Positions 1 through 10,070 of a stretch of 64,000 nucleotides of DNA are shown one piece after another. The stretch lies in the NCBI GenBank assembly GCA_022494885.1, contig JAGVSM010004959.1, positions 1-64,000 of the forward strand, given 5' to 3'. How positions within the stretch are numbered: position 1 is the first letter of the stretch; every line of letters starts with the position of its first letter. The notes under the pieces were generated by a model. The model had not been told where the DNA came from. It worked only from the letters and a program-made list of their open reading frames with translations, and did not search any database. A program made the translations under genes and the position numbers. The DNA comes from Micrasema longulum. Its lineage: Eukaryota > Arthropoda > Insecta > Trichoptera > Brachycentridae.

Positions 1-84
1 AAAAATAAAATAAAATAGTAATAACATTTTTTTTATTTTAATTATTAATATTTTTAGGATAACATATATAAATAAATATAATAT

Positions 85-165
85 GCTACGGAAAATGGCA
101 GCTTTCAAAAAGAACTGGGAGTGCGGCTAGGAATAGCAGGCGCCACATTCAACAGTATGAAGATG
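85..165 (+). mobile_element. RTE-like LINE reverse-transcriptase scrap
   Basis: About 80 bp are nearly identical to the complement of 43685-43762, which lies inside a longer minus-strand reverse-transcriptase pseudogene. No open frame of note remains. It is a small retroelement fragment beside a SINE. Confidence 0.6.
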
Positions 166-197
166 AGTTACAGATTACCGACGTATACAAAAAAAAA

Positions 198-439
198 TCA
201 TCATCATCCCTCTTTCCACACCAAATGGTGCGTAGGGTACTGCATTAGTACACCAACCGCAGCTTATCTTGATCATTTTTTGTCACACGAAGGTAAGATG
301 ATCATTCTTACGCTTCAGGAGCCAGTCCAGGGGCTGTGAAATATTATGGTGTAAACACCATGTCAACCATGCCGGGAATCGAACCCGAGACCTCTTGCGT
401 GGAAGGCAAATGTGCTGACCATTACGCCACAAGGCCGAC
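198..439 (-). mobile_element. tRNA-Gly-headed SINE, full length
   Basis: Read on the minus strand, the element begins with a tRNA-like head (439 down to about 362) whose anticodon loop reads CTTCCAC, i.e. a Gly(TCC)-like loop, followed by a GGTTCGATTCCC B box. About 150 bp of unrelated body follow, and the element ends in an ATG-repeat tail near 198-210. A body of the same kind sits behind the head at 44559-44821, which marks a SINE family rather than a tRNA gene. Confidence 0.85.
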
Positions 440-672
440 AAATTGCTAAGTTTATGGTCCTTAAAATATTGCTTGATTAGAATGACAGTTGTCAGAAAAA
501 GTGACGACATAACTTTGTAGTAACGTCAAAGGAGTTATTTATATTGACACATAAAAAATCATTTTTTTAATATAATGCTTGATACATAAATATATGAAAT
601 CAGCTTTAAAACTAAAATAAACCTAATTATTAATGGCGTTCTTACAAGGTTACATCATTTTGCAAAAATGAG
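440..672 (-). repeat. Dispersed repeat E, copy 1
   Basis: This block matches the complement of 22868-23115 and 26100-26335. Shared marks are GCAAAATGATGTAACC near one end, ATGATTTTTCGTGT-like sequence in the middle and a ttaaggac motif at the other end. No coding potential and no convincing terminal inverted repeat were seen, so the class is unknown. Confidence 0.7.
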
Positions 673-734
673 ACATTCTAAAGAGTTCCAGTAAATAAAA
701 AATGAGAGTGAAAAATTGTAAAATTAATTCTCAC

Positions 735-890
735 CGGCGTGGGTTGCTGCTCGGGCGCCCCTTCGCCGTCCTCGGGCGTGCGACTAGGAGCGTAGTAATA
801 GCACTCCGTGCGGCTGATCGTGTCGATGTACAGGATGCCCGCTATCAAGGCGTCCAGTTCGTCGAGCTTGGAGAGACGCATATTAACGAC
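735..890 (-). CDS. fbl: PanK exon (third visible)
   Basis: The exon lies between acceptor TTTCCAG (ending at 891) and donor CCG|GTGAGA (exon ends at 735). It is 156 nt or 52 codons, phase 0 at both ends. It encodes the [17 protein letters not shown] segment followed by ECYYY, matching the PANK segment that reads LDELDCLIQGLLYVDS in human enzymes. An acidic, proline-rich tail precedes the donor. The next exon is outside the window. Confidence 0.93.
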
Positions 891-3800
891 CTGGAAATAA
901 TAATAATAATCAAAGTTTATTAACAAAAATAACAATAACTTTATCTATTACATAAACACTTAGGTAATAGATTTCTCTGGATCCTGTTTAGTCTGCCTAA
1001 ACATATATGTCACTAGCGGACCCGTCAGACGTTGTCCTGCCCAAACGTTGCGCGTTGGCTTGCCTGCTATTAGCTTGCAAAAAGATTTTTCATTGATACG
1101 CAGGTACGCAGGTACCTAGGTACTTGTTTGTGATTAAATCCCAAAACTAAAAATTGTTAATATTGAATTTAAGTAGGTACTTGTTTATGGTTGAATTCCA
1201 AAACATAAAATAAATATTTTTTCAAATATGGCATTCTTTTTGCAAACGTCAAACTCCGATCTTCTCACCAACAGAGGGGTGTACTTATGTTGTAATACGA
1301 TTTTTAAAAATGTATTGAATTTAATATTATTTTAGTGTTATTAAAAATCCAGAAAAATAAATAAATGGGTGGAAATTTTAACAAATTTAAGGAAAGAATC
1401 TGATTGAGATCCACAAATAACAAATGCTGTTTGTAAACATTAAAAAAAAAACTTTTTTATACACAAAATAACAATATCTTTCCATTTTTTTTGTAAATGC
1501 ATTCTCCTCGAATGCAACCCTGGTAGATCTATGAATAACGTATTTATGCTCCTTACTTCTCTTTTACATATCAGATTGAAGATTTTAATATCTACGAACA
1601 CGCACAGTGCAAAGATCTATATTTCTCTGAAAACCGCACGTAAATCGGTTAAGCCCTTTAGGAGGAATTCGGTGACATCACACGTACAGAGGAATTATAT
1701 CTATAAAGATAATATGTCAATGAACCAAAAAGCGCTAAAAATAATTAAATTTATGCGTTCAGTTTTGTTGTGTATTTTATTTGACACTCATTTTAATAAA
1801 CGCCTAATTTTGGATGTTTTGAAGTTAATTTAACTTATTCATGAATCGGGTTGTGGTCCCGTGGTCAGTGTTGCGGACTCACAAATCAAAGGTCCGTGGT
1901 TCGAACCCCATTCAGTTTCGGCTGAAAATTTTGTTTTGTCAGGTCACTACAAAAAACCGAATTTTTCTTCGGATGTATTCTGTATTTTACCAAATTCAGT
2001 ACAAACATGACATAATTTCTTCATTTATTTACATATACACCCAATGGGCATTTTTAAGGACATATTTATACATAGAAAATTATTATAAAGGAAAGTAGAA
2101 AGACACAATGGTATATAGTAGACTCGGTGGGAGTGGAAGCGGGAGAGAGGTGTTTATTATTGAATTTGATTCAGTGATCGTTTGAAAGAAGACAACTTGT
2201 TATCGAAGAAATCAAGACTGGTATGTTTGTTGGCAGACCTGAAAATTCTGGGCATAGGGGAATGGAAACCATAGTCAGTTCTACACGGTTATCGGTATGA
2301 AAGAGTAAGTTTTGTCTGAGGTTTCTAGTTGGGATATTTAATTTTATTGAGCTCAGTAGTTCAGGCGCACCAAAGAGTGAGTTGAGAATTTTAAACAGGA
2401 CTATAAGGTCGGATTTATTTCGACGGTCTCGAAGAGAAGATATATTTAAGCTAGTTTTTTAACTCGTGATACGTATATTGGTCTCCGGATAAGCCCAACC
2501 TCCAGCCTATCTTTCTTAAAAATCGACGTTGAACTAACAGAAAATTAACAAAAAGAAATCATTCCCTTCCTACCGAGGTATATTTTATATCCAGAACCTG
2601 CCCAGCATACCTCACATGACGGTATCACGATCTTTCTCAACACAGAATTTACCAATAATATTAATATTACTACAACATTTCACTATTCAAATGCCATATA
2701 CGAGTTTTACTAAAATGTATTCCAGATAATACTTATCTAGCTTGGCTTTAGTCTCGGTTACCTTTTTCTTGCGTAAATAATAATGTTTGATCAGAACGCG
2801 AAACGCAGATTTTTCCATTAAAAAAAACACAGAGAATGGTTGCTTCTCACTGCTGTAACTTGTAAATGCGTGAACGAAAATGGCTGAAATTTTGACAAGA
2901 CGTCTAATGAAGGACGAAGCTTTTTACGATTAGTTCCTCAGAGTAATAATTCTCTAGAATAGCCCTTAAACTCTATTGCATAGAACAAAAGCGTTCCAAA
3001 TTATCGGTTTGGCTTTTAAATTAACAACAAACATACAATGGACGGTTTCGATTAGCGCTTGCAATAATCAACCCAAGTGCCCACGGCCCGTTGTATTGCT
3101 GTAATCTGTAGCTAACTTCATGGCCAATCATTGAATGGTTTTTCTCCATAGGACGACTCTACGACCACGCACTCTCGCCGCATTTTTGCCATTAACAACA
3201 CCGCGCAAGACACACCGGAACTGCCCGACGTCGGCACGATCGCAACTCGCCAGAATCTGCGTGTGCCCGGTCTGCTTCGGTTCGGTTGGCTTTTGCTCTC
3301 TCTTTCTAAAACTTACAAAAAACCCACATCGTTTAAATTCGTGTCACGGTTAATTCATTTAGTTTTGTACCTTATTTTATCACATCTCTGTATATCTTGT
3401 ATTTATCATATTATCTATTAAATCTCATAACAATGTGAGTAAATTTTTCGTTTAATTTCACTACAATTCTACAAGGTTATTATTTTAAGATTAGTTCACA
3501 TTAGTGCATACTAACGCCATCTCTTAGGATTATTCCAAACATTTACATCCACCTAGGACATGATTTTTTTACTTATTTGATTCCATCATTTATGTTGGTT
3601 ATCCTAATTAAATGAACAGCTAGTTACCTTCTTAAAGTCCCCCTCGAATTTGTAGGCGCCCCCGCCAGTGGCGCAGACGCAGGTCAGCAGAGCCCCCATG
3701 CCCTTGGAGCGCGCCAGGGACAGGAAGGCCCCCATCTCGCTGGTCGGGAACCGGATGAAGTGCAGAGTGCCGCGCCGCCCCCGCACGTGAACATTGTCCA

Positions 3801-5244
3801 TCTAGAACAAACGTGGTTTTTTTTTGGCTATTCTCTTAAAATGCTGCTTGAAAATTTCTCAAGAGACGGTGCTGTAATGGCCCTTTGTCTAATCTAGATG
3901 ATCTGCTAAATAATCTATGGTGGGAAACGAATTCCCACGATATTTGATTTATTTATTTTTTTAATTTTCTTTTATTTAGGAAACATACAGTATAGTTACA
4001 AAGTTTTATATTTTACACAATTAGACTTAATTCTAATGGACCAGTAAAGTTTCCATATTATAAAGCAATTATATGTAAGGTTAATTATGAAAGTATAAAA
4101 AAGAGAAGGAAAAAGAAAAAACAAATGAAAATTGTTTAAAAATTAAAATTTAAGTAAAAAAAAGATATTTTAAAGTTTGTAGTTTGTAGTGAGTATTTAC
4201 AAATGGAAATAATATTAAAAATGAAGAAAATTTGTAAGAGTGATTAAAAATTAAGAATTGAAATAAAGAATGAAAAACATGCTCAGATGTAAAAATAAAA
4301 TAAAATAGTAATAACATTTAAAAAAAAAAAAAAGGAAAAACATAAATATACAGATATTTATTTTAAGGGATTCAAAGAAACGATGAGAAGAATCTTTAAG
4401 TGAAATATAAGACATTAAATTTAAGTCAATTTAAAAAACATCTTCAAAATTAATGACACATTATAGTAAGAGCAGCAATATATTGATTTTATATAATGGA
4501 CTATATTTTTAATTTAATATAATAAGCAAATACCCTCGATATGCGGTATGCATTGTCAATCGTTCACAACCTCAACGAATGAGATGGATTAGGAATGGAT
4601 GTCACTAATCTGGTTCGTTCTTGATGGAAATGCGGCGGTCCGACTGGTCAATTGCGAGCGGCACCAACACTAGGACAGGCCCCCGATCTGGAGCTGAACA
4701 CCGGTGGTTGGTGGAAACAAAGCGTATGATGCGGCACACGTTCAACAAAATAAACGCGCGATTCACTACCCGAGGTCTTAATGTGGCGGATGATCTGAGG
4801 ATACTGAAGGTGGGAAGTGAACAGTTGTTGTGGGTAAAAAGGATGTTGAAGTGTGAGACAATATTCGACAAAGGCACACCCACATAATTCGCAACCAATC
4901 TAAGTATAAAAGAGATTTCAAACATTTGGCGACCAATGTATTATATTGTATTCATGCTAACCTTCATAATTAATTTCTGAAATTGCCATTAGTAACTAAA
5001 ATGCCGTACTCTCCAAACTCTGTTCTTCTGCTCAGATCCAAATATCTTGATTATATTCCGCCTACCTGCAGATGGGCGTCCCGGTGTCCCGTGTTGCCGT
5101 AGGCGCTGTTCTTGGTCAGGTATCTCCGGATGGAGCGCAGGGCCTCCGCCTCGCGGGCCAGCTCTTTCTTCGAGGAGTCGCGCGGCTCGAAATACACGAG
5201 CTTCGTGAGGGTGCCGCCGATGTCCATGCCGAACCACGGCATAG
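735..5244 (-). CDS. fbl: Pantothenate kinase (PanK, fumble), 5' part of gene, 3' part outside window
   Basis: This gene encodes pantothenate kinase, which phosphorylates pantothenate with ATP in the first, rate-setting step of coenzyme A synthesis (cytosol and/or mitochondria in animals). Three minus-strand exons (5244-5066, 3801-3628, 890-735) are joined by GT-AG introns, and both visible junctions are phase 0. The first exon carries [19 protein letters not shown], the N-terminal glycine-rich nucleotide-binding segment typical of eukaryotic PanK. The second carries LHFIRFPT and [14 protein letters not shown], and the third carries [16 protein letters not shown] and ECYYY. The order and spacing match animal PANK proteins. 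About 169 residues are visible of a roughly 370-residue kinase core. The conserved region that follows (around LVNMGSG in relatives) must lie left of position 1. Both introns hold repeats only. The exons are far more GC-rich than their surroundings, as expected for a live gene. The true start codon is unresolved: the ATG at 5242 may be used, or an upstream exon may supply one base of a codon completed by CT at 5244-5243. Confidence 0.93.
1085..1842. other. PanK intron, AT-rich; short tandem duplication and Helitron-like scrap
   Basis: Around 1117-1200 a block starting AGGTACTTGTTT occurs twice, about 54 bp apart. At 1630-1649 the run AAAACCGCACGTAAATCGG is the exact complement of sequence at about 61050-61068 in a Helitron-like 5' end, so a piece of that repeat lies here on the minus strand. 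The 100-codon open frame at 1531-1833 spans this repeat and is not supported as a gene. Confidence 0.45.
1843..1930 (+). mobile_element. SINE family 2 head (tRNA-like)
   Basis: The sequence has an A-box-like TGGTCCCGTGGTCAGTG and a B box GGTTCGAACCCC at tRNA spacing. The same head occurs at 38770, 49252 (minus) and 52258, there with a common body. Only the head is clear here, so the copy is 3'-truncated. The anticodon loop in better copies reads CTCACGG, tentatively Val(CAC)-like. Confidence 0.7.
2240..2545 (-). mobile_element. Jockey-like LINE, reverse-transcriptase 3' fragment
   Basis: This copy is about 90% similar by eye to 21770-22060. There the minus strand reads as the C-terminal part of a non-LTR reverse transcriptase (LVRPHLEYSSVIWSPYY upstream). 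The copy is truncated and carries disruptions. It lies in the PanK intron. Confidence 0.75.
2546..3600. other. PanK intron; one CR1-type fragment at 3075-3140, remainder unassigned
   Basis: At 3075-3140 the sequence from CGGCCCGTTGTATTGCTG to the TGGTTTTTCTCC motif resembles 16523-16590, the start of a CR1-like 3' fragment. From about 3145 to 3330 base composition is unusually GC-rich with an open plus frame, but it resembles no family I can name. The remainder is ordinary AT-rich sequence. Confidence 0.4.
3628..3801 (-). CDS. fbl: PanK exon (second visible)
   Basis: The acceptor is TTGTTCTAG and the donor is AAG|GTAACT. The exon is 174 nt or 58 codons, phase 0 at both ends. It encodes [10 protein letters not shown] and then [18 protein letters not shown]. 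The CATGGGA-KFE-DF block is diagnostic of eukaryotic pantothenate kinases and lines the active site in known structures. Confidence 0.94.
3805..4600. other. PanK intron, AT-rich, no gene seen
   Basis: The stretch is strongly A/T-biased with purine-rich runs around 4080-4290. A block of about 30 bp at 4291-4321 equals the first 30 bp of the window. No reading frame, TIR or tRNA-like head was found. Confidence 0.5.
4621..4887 (+). pseudogene. Unclassified open frame, 88 codons, in PanK intron
   Basis: A GC-richer patch of about 330 bp has an open plus frame rich in Arg, Lys and Thr ([12 protein letters not shown] and then [17 protein letters not shown]), ending at TAA 4887. I do not recognise the family. 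The sharp composition change in an AT-rich intron suggests a decayed coding segment, perhaps of a mobile element. A minus-strand frame overlaps it and is probably a shadow. Confidence 0.3.
5066..5244 (-). CDS. fbl: PanK exon (first visible), nucleotide-binding loop
   Basis: The acceptor is TTTTTACAG and the donor is CTGCAG|GTAGGC. The exon is 179 nt: two bases (CT) finish a codon or belong to a 5' UTR, then come 59 codons from ATG at 5242. The [17 protein letters not shown] motif is the ASKHA-type nucleotide-binding segment conserved in animal PanK. Next come a Lys/Glu-rich stretch, SIRRYL and [11 protein letters not shown], which corresponds to GKTGIRDVHL in human PANKs. Confidence 0.94.
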
Positions 5245-5337
5245 CTGTAAAAAGGATGAATTTATTAAAAAAATATATATCAAAAGCTGGAGAACATTTT
5301 TAATAGCTAAATATATAAGCCAAATACATTTATTTAA

Positions 5338-5725
5338 CAATGTTTGAGTTTGTCCAAATGCTTGCAGACTGGCTGGATTTCCTCCCTAGGGAGTTATTCA
5401 TATTTAAATTTATTTCAACAGAAGGGAAAATATTTTTGAGAAGAGGATATGGAAGTCTAAGCATTTACAGGGCTTATGACCTGTCATTGGCTGGATTTAA
5501 GTAAATGATTGATAAAGGTTTCAGCTCTTTTACTTCACAAAAGTCAACAGATGGAAGAGTTGAGAAATGTGGATATTTGAAACATGGGCAGAATGGTGAA
5601 TGTTACACAATGTGTAAAGTGGCCACTTAAACCAGCCAATGACAGGTCATAAGCCCTGTAAATGCCCAGACTTCCATATTCCCTTCTCAAAATGTTTTCC
5701 TTCTTTGTTGAAATAAATATACACT
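5338..5725. repeat. Repeat family A, inverted pair (fold-back)
   Basis: The left arm (5338-5505, +) starts CAATGTTTGAGTTTGTCC, carries the palindrome CTCCCTAGGGAG and runs to GACCTGTCATTGGCTGG. After a spacer the complement of the arm's inner part returns at 5615-5720. A single transcript could fold on itself. The monomer is described under 57285-58005. Confidence 0.85.
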
Positions 5726-5754
5726 ATACACATTGTTCCGGACAAGCAGACTAA

Positions 5755-6020
5755 AAGGCTATTTACACGTGGACAATACAATATTGTTTTGTTCCAAGAC
5801 TATATTGTGTTGTCCACATGTAAACATCAATTTGTAGGACGAAAAATTGTCCCGATACATCGCCACCGAGATAGACGGGCAGGCTATCTCCTGCGGAACA
5901 ATGATTACCTCCATCACCACACGCGTTGATGGATTGGCCCCATTGTCCTCGTGTGAACACACACGGACAGGACGTTGTGATGGTAGCAATTTTCTCGACA
6001 AAGTCACAAAGGTCAAAATT
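5755..6020 (+). mobile_element. DNA transposon H, 5'-end fragment
   Basis: The end reads GGCTATTTACACGTGGACAA, and the interior is shared with the complement of 50432-50905 (around GAGATAGACGGGCAGGCTAT and GAACACACACGGACAG). The 50.4-kb copy has both inverted ends, so this copy is truncated on its right. Confidence 0.65.
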
Positions 6021-6079
6021 TAACCGAGTGGGAATCAAAAATTATAAAATATTAACATATTACAACAGAGATGAAGAAC

Positions 6080-6600
6080 ACTTAAGAGAAGGTAATATAG
6101 AAGTCTAGGCATCTACAGGGCTTATGACCTGTCAATGGCTGGTTTAAGTGGCCACTTTACACACTGTGAAACAATCACCATTCTGCCCATATTTGAACAT
6201 CTATATTCCTTCAATTCTTTCATCTGTTGATGTTTGTGAAGTGAAAGAGCTGAAACCTTTATTTATGCTGGTGAGATTCATCTAATTGAACTATTTCACC
6301 TACATACTAGGCAACGCTTGAAAATGTTATTTTTTCAATTTCTATACTTCTTCATGGACCAGGTGGATTTATCAACAATATTTTGAGTTTGTCCAAATTT
6401 TTGTAGACAAGGACTGGATTCAACTCCCTGGGGAGCTGTTTATATTAACATATTACAACAGAGATGAAGAACATTTAATAGAAGGTAATATAGAAGTCTA
6501 GGTATCTACAGGGCTTAAGACCTGTCAATGGCTGGTTTAAGTGGCCATTTTACACAGCGTGTAACATTCACCATTCTGCCCATATTTATAAAATATTTTT
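6080..6600 (+). repeat. Repeat family B, two partial tandem monomers
   Basis: Two direct copies are present (about 6063-6370 and 6374-6590). The second starts CAATATTTTGAGTTTGTCC, includes CTCCCTGGGGAG and the core GAAGTCTAGGTATCTACAGG, and is 3'-truncated. The junction reads GGACCAGGTGGATTTATCAA, the normal monomer-to-monomer boundary of the family. Confidence 0.85.
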
Positions 6601-6733
6601 AATGCTACTAATAATGAGTAAATAACATTCTTTTCTTTACTATACAGTATTTCGTAGACAATTATTTAATTTACAATTGCTTAAAAAAATATGATATTTC
6701 TCTATTGTTAGAAGACGCTAACAGTACTAACAC

Positions 6734-6814
6734 GGTTGGCAGTCCTCGGCTCTCGTGGTCCCTCTCGTGCTGCTCTCCATGCTGCAGCGTCCTCCGACGC
6801 AGCAGCCGACGTTT
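6734..6814 (-). CDS. Candidate small exon, possibly upstream PanK exon (weak)
   Basis: On the minus strand an acceptor TTGTTTCCAG is followed by 81 nt of GC-rich open frame (KRRLLRRRTLQHGEQ and on to SRGLPT) and a possible donor ACC|GTGTTA. This is 27 phase-0 codons. The patch stands out in AT-rich DNA and lies in the right place and strand for a 5' exon of the neighbouring PanK gene. However, its phase does not match the 5244 acceptor if the CT there completes a codon. It could be 5' UTR, an alternative exon or chance. Confidence 0.25.
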
Positions 6815-6949
6815 CTGGAAACAAATCACAATTACAACAGACATAATAATGATAATGGCGATGTTGATATATTTCGTTACTCATTGAGTATATTCAAGAC
6901 CAAAGAACTACGGGCGACCGACGCGACGGAGTCTAGTCAATAAATCTTC

Positions 6950-7345
6950 CATCGTATTTATGTATGCTTAAAAGTTAGCCCGTGTTATGTTTTATATTTT
7001 TAGTTTATAAAACCCTTTTCAGTTTTCAACATTTTGGATAACTTCACTTTAAAGTTTAGTTTACCGGTGTAAAAAAAATAAAAATATGTTTTATTTTAAT
7101 CCTACTATTCTTTATATTATAAACATAATATAATGTATGTATTATGTCTTAATAGTGTATTATGTTAACTATGTAACTTTATTTTTAAATTTTAAAAATA
7201 TTTTTAAAAAAAGTTTTATATTTGAAAAAAATGATAATTATGTTTAATGTGTAACTTTTTCTTATTATATAGTATGTGTAATGTAAAAGCCCCATGGGCG
7301 TCAAAGAAAAGAAAAAATAAAATAAAATAAATAAATAAATAGTAA
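6950..7345 (+). mobile_element. LINE 3' UTR with (TAAA)n tail
   Basis: An AT-rich 3' UTR-like stretch ends in ATGGGCGTCAAAG and then an A/TAAA-rich tail at 7310-7341, the same architecture as other LINE tails here. No coding part is left. Confidence 0.45.
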
Positions 7346-7570
7346 TAAGAATCATAGCTTATTGACAAAAATAACAATAACTTTACCAAGTACATACACA
7401 CTGTTCCGGACACGCGAATAATGAACCTCTGTCTTTACACGCGGAGTTATTTCAGAAATACAAAACTTTGAAAAATCGTAGCACCGATAATACGATATAT
7501 AAAATTTTTTTTTAAAAAAATCGACTTAGTTTAACAGTCTACTAACAAATTTTTTTTTTTTTAAAAAATA
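7346..7570 (-). repeat. Repeat D and a short repeat shared with 24.1 kb
   Basis: At 7357-7410 the complement of a motif found at 24110-24180 and 24580-24610 appears (AACAATAACTTTACC). From about 7422, AATGAACCTCTG and ACGCGGAGTTATTTCAG continue almost identically to 25152-25330. The class is unknown. Confidence 0.55.
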
Positions 7571-7574
7571 CTGA

Positions 7575-7990
7575 ACTTCCTCATTAAAAAAAGAAATAAA
7601 AAATATTTTTAATTTATTACCAAAAGAACTTAAATTTAACTCGCATTGTAACAAGAGCAAAATAAGAGAGTGGCTACTCGATCAAGAGTTTATATATAAA
7701 TAGTAGCTTAGGTGTAAATATTTGAATTTTTCATATATTTTCTTGTATTTAAAAAATAAATTAATATATTATTATTTGTATAAACATGTTTATTCTGATC
7801 TTTCCGGCTGCTAATTCATATCTGTTATTCATTGTTTTTATAAATGTAAATAATATTATTAAGTCAGTATAAATATAATCTTCACCGACAAGCTACAAAA
7901 AATGGCTTGGTGGGATTTTAGTTTTAGTAAAAATATAACAAGTGAAATTTTTTTAAATTGTAAAAATGTATAATTATGCTATTAAATCAA
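7575..7990 (+). mobile_element. LINE 3' end with reverse-transcriptase C-terminus
   Basis: The frame at 7608-7702 reads NLLPKELKFNS and then KIREWLLDQEFIYK-stop. This is the usual C-terminal 'LP-EL...WLLD..FY' end of Jockey-type polymerases. A 3' UTR to about 7990 follows. Confidence 0.65.
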
Positions 7991-8290
7991 ATAAAAAAAA
8001 TAATTAAAAAAAAAAAAAAAAACACAAAAATTAAAGGGCAACAAAATACATCATAGAAAAAAGAGTTCATATCTTTAGTTTGAATCCAGGATAGTGCGTG
8101 TTTTTTAAAAGAAGGAAAATTTTGAATGTTTGGAATCAATAAAGGATTATCAGTAAAAAAAGAATTAAAAATTTTTGGGCCTATAAAATATGCATGTCTC
8201 TGCGCGAGCCTCGTTTTACAATGTGCTATTTCTAACACACGATTCCTTCTTTGACTTGATCTATTTGAATTACTTGTAAATAAATTTTAG
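7991..8290 (-). mobile_element. Jockey-like LINE, RT C-terminal fragment
   Basis: The minus strand encodes LEIAHCKTRLAQRHAYFIGP and then KIFNSFF, nearly identical to the copy at 27890-28830. Its start is truncated and an A-rich 3' end lies at about 7990. It abuts the plus-strand LINE tail, so two tails meet head to head. Confidence 0.75.
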
Positions 8291-8690
8291 GTAGGTCTAA
8301 TCTGTTGACTTATATTATATTCTGGAAGATGAGAGTATGGGTGTCCCGAGTTTTGACCGCTACAGGAGACCTGCTTTTGAAATTTTCGGCTGCTAACACT
8401 GAAAGTAGTAGAAATCCAAAACTAAGTTTAAATTGAAAACGAACACGGATAACACAATTTCAATATCATGTTATTTCAACAACAGGAACTAATGATGAGT
8501 TCACACAAACATAAAACAGTTTGTAAATAAAACAAGATTTAGTTTATACGGAAGCAATATGCTTGTTATTAGCTTGTATAATAATTTGTAAATACCAACT
8601 GTTTATGTAGTGTCTGGGGGCGCGTTAAAAACACAATATTCCATATTTTCAGAAAGCTTATCGTAATTTGGTTCATGGCCACTTAGAACT
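8291..8690. other. No gene seen
   Basis: Mixed-composition sequence with short GC patches. I found no long frame, TIR or match elsewhere in the window. Confidence 0.4.
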
Positions 8691-9055
8691 ATTTGTAAAC
8701 ATGCTGCTAAATAGTCATCTGTCAAACGGGAGCATCATTCATAGTCTCATTCGCCCGTACCGATACTGAATCAACTGCTCCACAAGTGTATGGCTTATGT
8801 TAGGTTTTTGTTATTTTCATTGTGTGTTTTGTAATATAAATAATATAGATGTACATAAATACCTTGTTTTTAAAACTGTCTGAATATTTGTTAATTACGC
8901 TTGTTTTTTAAGTTAGTCTTCTTTGTTTATTCTCAAATGTAATTTCAAAAAACCAAATTGTTAAGTGTCCTCGGCACGGGAAACCCCGGGGAGGTCAAAT
9001 TATTTTTATTATTAATTATAGTTTGTAGGCGAAAAATATGAATAAATAAATAAAT
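8691..9055 (+). mobile_element. LINE 3' UTR (family J3)
   Basis: Marks of this 3' UTR are GTGTCCTCGGCACGGG followed by ACCCC, then ATTATTTTTATTATTAAT and a TAAA tail at 9041-9055. The same UTR is found at 41045-41240 and 41660-41740 (+), and at 46580-46850, 54400-54720 and 61110-61320 (-). Only the untranslated end remains. Confidence 0.75.
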
Positions 9056-9185
9056 AGTATAAAATGACAAATGACACGCTGATCAAGCAAATAATAATTG
9101 CGCAAGACTTTAATAAAATTGATCTTAAGAGTCCCAATCTGAACTAGCTCCCTCGGTATATTCGTAAATCTTAATGTCACATCTA

Positions 9186-9596
9186 TAAAACAATACTTTG
9201 AGTTTGTCCAAATTTTTGTACACAAGGACTAGATTCAACTCCCTGGGGAGTTGTTTATAATAACATATTACAACAGAGATGAAGAACATTTAAGATAAGA
9301 TAATATAGAAGTCTAGGCATCTACAGGGCTTATGACCTGTCAATGGCTGGTTTAAGTGGCCACACCCATATTTAAACATCTGTATTCCTTCAATTCTCTC
9401 ATCTGTTGATGTTTGTGAAGTTAAAGAGCTGAAACCTTTATTTATGCGGGTGAGATACATCTAATTGAATTAGACTTCTATATTACCTTCTCTTAAACGT
9501 TCTTCATCTCTGTTGTAATATGTTAATATAAACAGCTCCCCAGGGAGTTGAATCCAGTCCTTGTCTACAAAAATTTGGACAAACTCAAAATATTGT
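9186..9596. repeat. Repeat family B, complete fold-back with ~130-bp inverted arms
   Basis: The left arm 9186-9316 and right arm 9467-9596 are inverted complements, from CAATATTTTGAGTTTGTCC to GGTAATATAGAAGTCTA, with few mismatches. The middle (9317-9466) holds the single-copy part of the monomer. This is the cleanest fold-back member of the family. Confidence 0.9.
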
Positions 9597-9735
9597 TGTT
9601 AAATCATTAAGTTTGCGGTCGTAAATTTCCACACACATTAGTGAATGTTATTTTCCGACACACGCGGGCCAAAGGTGTGCGGAATGTTGCATCTCAATAC
9701 CCTTAAAACTCTCTTCTGTTCCATAGTTCGCGCGC
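9597..9735. repeat. Duplicated block shared with 37925-38055
   Basis: The sequence following the fold-back (GTTAAATCATTAAGTTTGCG, then GACACACGCGGGCCAAAGG) is nearly identical to that after the fold-back at 37.9 kb. The repeat plus its flank was therefore copied as one unit. Confidence 0.8.
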
Positions 9736-9848
9736 ACCTAGAGTATTCCTCTGTTATCTAGTCTCCATTTTATGATTGTCACATCAAAAATATTTAATCA
9801 GTTCAACATCGATTTTTAAGAAAGATAGGCTGGAGGTTGGGCTTAACA
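9736..9848 (+). mobile_element. Jockey-like RT fragment
   Basis: This is the complement of part of 21990-22130 (around TAGAGTATTCCTCTGTTATC and AAAGATAGGCTGGAGGTTGG). It is a truncated piece of the same LINE as at 2240-2545. Confidence 0.7.
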
Positions 9849-9950
9849 CTCACCATTCTTCCCATATTCGAACATCTATATTCCTTCAATTCTTTCACCT
9901 GTTGATGTTTGCGAAGTTAAAAAGTAAAGTGGCCACTTAAACCTGTGATG
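9849..9950. repeat. Repeat family B fragment
   Basis: The sequence includes CACCATTCTTCCCATATT and CACCTGTTGATGTTTG, ending in AAGTGGCCACTTAAACC. It is a scrambled piece of the B monomer. Confidence 0.7.
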
Positions 9951-10070
9951 GGTTGTTGGTTTGTCTCCGTGTGAGGATAGATCGCACACGGGTCAAGGGA
10001 AAATGACGCACCCCGCTGTCTGCTCTTGAACCTCTATTTCTCCATATGGCATCTCTCAGGAAGAGCTAAT

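Noticed and set aside
362..439. A tRNA-Gly(TCC) gene on the minus strand
   Set aside because: The same head followed by the same body and trinucleotide tail recurs at 44.6 and 45.9 kb, so it is a SINE promoter, and paired stems are imperfect.
1531..1833. A 100-residue protein on the plus strand
   Set aside because: The frame runs over a Helitron-like repeat scrap, uses AT-rich codons and has no recognisable motif or splice context.
4291..4321. 30-bp identity with positions 1-30 as evidence of a larger duplication
   Set aside because: The match is an A/T-only low-complexity run and does not extend further.
5116..5340. Further open frames overlapping PanK exon A on both strands
   Set aside because: They are shadows of the GC-rich kinase exon; only the frame with the nucleotide-binding motif matches a family.
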